Positions 63,060-64,000 of a stretch of DNA of 64,000 nt are shown here, one piece after another (the first letter of the stretch is position 1; every line of letters begins with the position of its first letter). The translations under genes and the position numbers were made by a program. Origin of the DNA: a virus; the IMG/VR virus record IMGVR_UViG_3300008267_000038, positions 1-64,000 of that record. One strand, given 5' to 3'. The notes beneath the pieces were generated by a model. It was given only the letters and a program-made list of their open reading frames with translations. It did not search any database and was not told the origin of the DNA.

Positions 63060-63785
63060 CTAGTCCCAACCGTACTTGGCGCACCCGCAGGGGTTTGTCA
63101 TGGGTGGACCTGCCTCCAAGACAAACTCCTCCTCGCGGGTCGCGCAGCCCCTACCCTCCGACCAACTCCAGACAACCAGCCAAGTCCCTGGCTGGCCGCA
63201 CTCCCCTGCGTAGCCCGTCACATGGTAGCGACCGATCCCATCCTTGGCCGGTACCCTGCGAGGTGGGCCTCGCAGTTGGCGATACCCCCCTGCCAAGACT
63301 TCGTAGATCGCATAGGTGACGCTGACAGGCGAGTATGGGTTGCCCTGTGCGTCCCGAAGGCAGAGTTCCAGAGCGCCCTTCTGAAAGACCCCCATGAAGG
63401 GGAACCTCTGCCGTGTATCGGGCGCACAGATAGGCTTGGGAGCCTGTGTGATCTCGACGTAGGCTTGCAGAGAGCCGTACCCCAAGATCGGCATGGGCAC
63501 CGAGTCTCGGAAGTTACCCAGCCCTCGGACGATGCCCCGCAGGATGAAGGTCTGGACGAGGGTGCCATCGGTATTGCCGATACCCTCGACGCTCCCCGCG
63601 TAGGTCTGCTCGCCCCAGATCGTCCCAGAGCCTTGGGCTTGGCCGCCGACGAGGAACGTCTGGACGGGAGTTCCCGTTAGAGTGCCGACGCCGCCAATCG
63701 GGTCCGCAACGTATACGGACCACGCCAGAGCGCCAGCGACATCGCCAATGCCGCCCAAAGACTCGGTGAGGTCGATGGTCGGCAT
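63060..63785 (-). CDS. Virion protein with Gly-rich repeats and BppU-like C-terminal domain
   Basis: 241 residues. The first 100 residues hold short repeats of the form GxGTLTGTPVQTFL and GxGNTDGTLVQTFI. The C-terminal half is a beta-sandwich related to the N-terminal module of the next gene, and ends with a cysteine-rich NPCGCAKYGWD. The two genes are separated by 10 nt. Presumably a fibre or decoration protein; role not established. Confidence 0.55.
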   Translation of the reverse strand: MPTIDLTESLGGIGDVAGALAWSVYVADPIGGVGTLTGTPVQTFLVGGQAQGSGTIWGEQTYAGSVEGIGNTDGTLVQTFILRGIVRGLGNFRDSVPMPILGYGSLQAYVEITQAPKPICAPDTRQRFPFMGVFQKGALELCLRDAQGNPYSPVSVTYAIYEVLAGGYRQLRGPPRRVPAKDGIGRYHVTGYAGECGQPGTWLVVWSWSEGRGCATREEEFVLEAGPPMTNPCGCAKYGWD

Positions 63786-63791
63786 CGCTGA

Positions 63792-64000
63792 TTACGCCTC
63801 GGATGCGATGAGTTGCCCCGTGGGGAACCGCACCTGGTCATTGATGCCGACGGCTCGGGGTACCGACAGGAGGTTGAAGTACAGGAGGTTGCCTCCCGTG
63901 GGCGCGTCGGTGAGGCCGAACGCCGTCACCGTACCCCACGCCGCCGCCGCAATCGGGAACACCACATCTGCCAAGTTGGCAGCCTGTCCGTTCGCAGGGG
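63792..64000 (-). CDS. C-terminus of a fibre-like virion protein, start beyond window
   Basis: The frame is open through the right edge and ends at 63792. Visible residues (PANGQAANLADVVFP, WGTVTAFGLTDAPTGGNLLYF, INDQVRFPTGQL) match a conserved C-terminal module of phage fibre/minor structural proteins, WGTVTxFGLxDAxTGGNLL. The TTG at 63974 reads naturally as Leu within the protein and is not a start. Only 69 residues are seen. Confidence 0.6.
   Translation of the reverse strand, partial: PANGQAANLADVVFPIAAAAWGTVTAFGLTDAPTGGNLLYFNLLSVPRAVGINDQVRFPTGQLIASEA

Noticed and set aside
62069-63319. 416-codon plus-strand ORF
   Set aside because: Antisense to three coupled minus-strand genes; composition typical of shadows.
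63792-63974. 60-aa gene starting at TTG 63974
   Set aside because: The frame is open upstream to the edge and reads smoothly through the TTG as Leu, so it is the end of a larger gene.
1-64000. CRISPR array, integrase, insertion sequence or attachment site
   Set aside because: No spaced short repeats of CRISPR type and no transposase or integrase ORF on either strand.

Overview
The window is a continuous stretch of a large contractile-tailed (myovirus-type) phage genome. 43 of 45 genes lie on the minus strand, packed with 1-4 nt overlaps or short gaps, and most have a clear Shine-Dalgarno sequence. No bacterial housekeeping gene, tRNA, integrase, capsid, portal or terminase gene is visible. 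The host cannot be named; the DNA is GC-rich with strong SD sites. Because 64 kb is taken up almost entirely by tail, baseplate, neck and fibre genes, some enormous (1,387-2,055 aa), the genome is probably of jumbo or near-jumbo size. That is an inference.

In transcription order (right to left): 64.0-57.3 kb holds neck, head-completion or fibre-like structural genes and small zinc-binding proteins. 57.3-53.3 kb carries a Dps/ferritin-like protein, an actin-fold ATPase, a neck-like structural protein and an FmdB-type zinc ribbon. 53.2-48.9 kb encodes a 1,417-aa tail sheath enlarged by inserted repeat domains. 48.2-42.7 kb is a non-structural island: a complete SF1A (UvrD/Rep) helicase with a 300-aa N-terminal extension, an XRE-like helix-turn-helix protein and three unknowns. 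41.9-35.1 kb has the tail tube, two tail-assembly-chaperone-type proteins and the tape measure. 35.1-26.4 kb has two paralogous LysM-region-like baseplate proteins (one fused to an M23 peptidase), the hub and the central spike. 26.4-11.6 kb is baseplate: a 2,055-aa protein, a gp25-like wedge, a baseplate-J protein and a gpI-like protein. 11.6-0 kb is the adhesin and fibre region, with glycine-rich, lectin-like and beta-repeat proteins, including an apparently disrupted gene pair.

Two single genes run against this layout on the plus strand (48340-48720 and 60537-60881). Both are preceded by the same bipartite motif with identical spacing (GGTTGATTTC, 11 nt, CTTCCTAT), so they look like moron-type units with their own shared promoter class. 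Other unexplained structure includes a 36-bp inverted repeat (35/36 identical) at 56.5 and 60.1 kb, a long paired RNA element between tail tube and chaperone genes, and a hairpin-rich terminator region downstream of the sheath gene.
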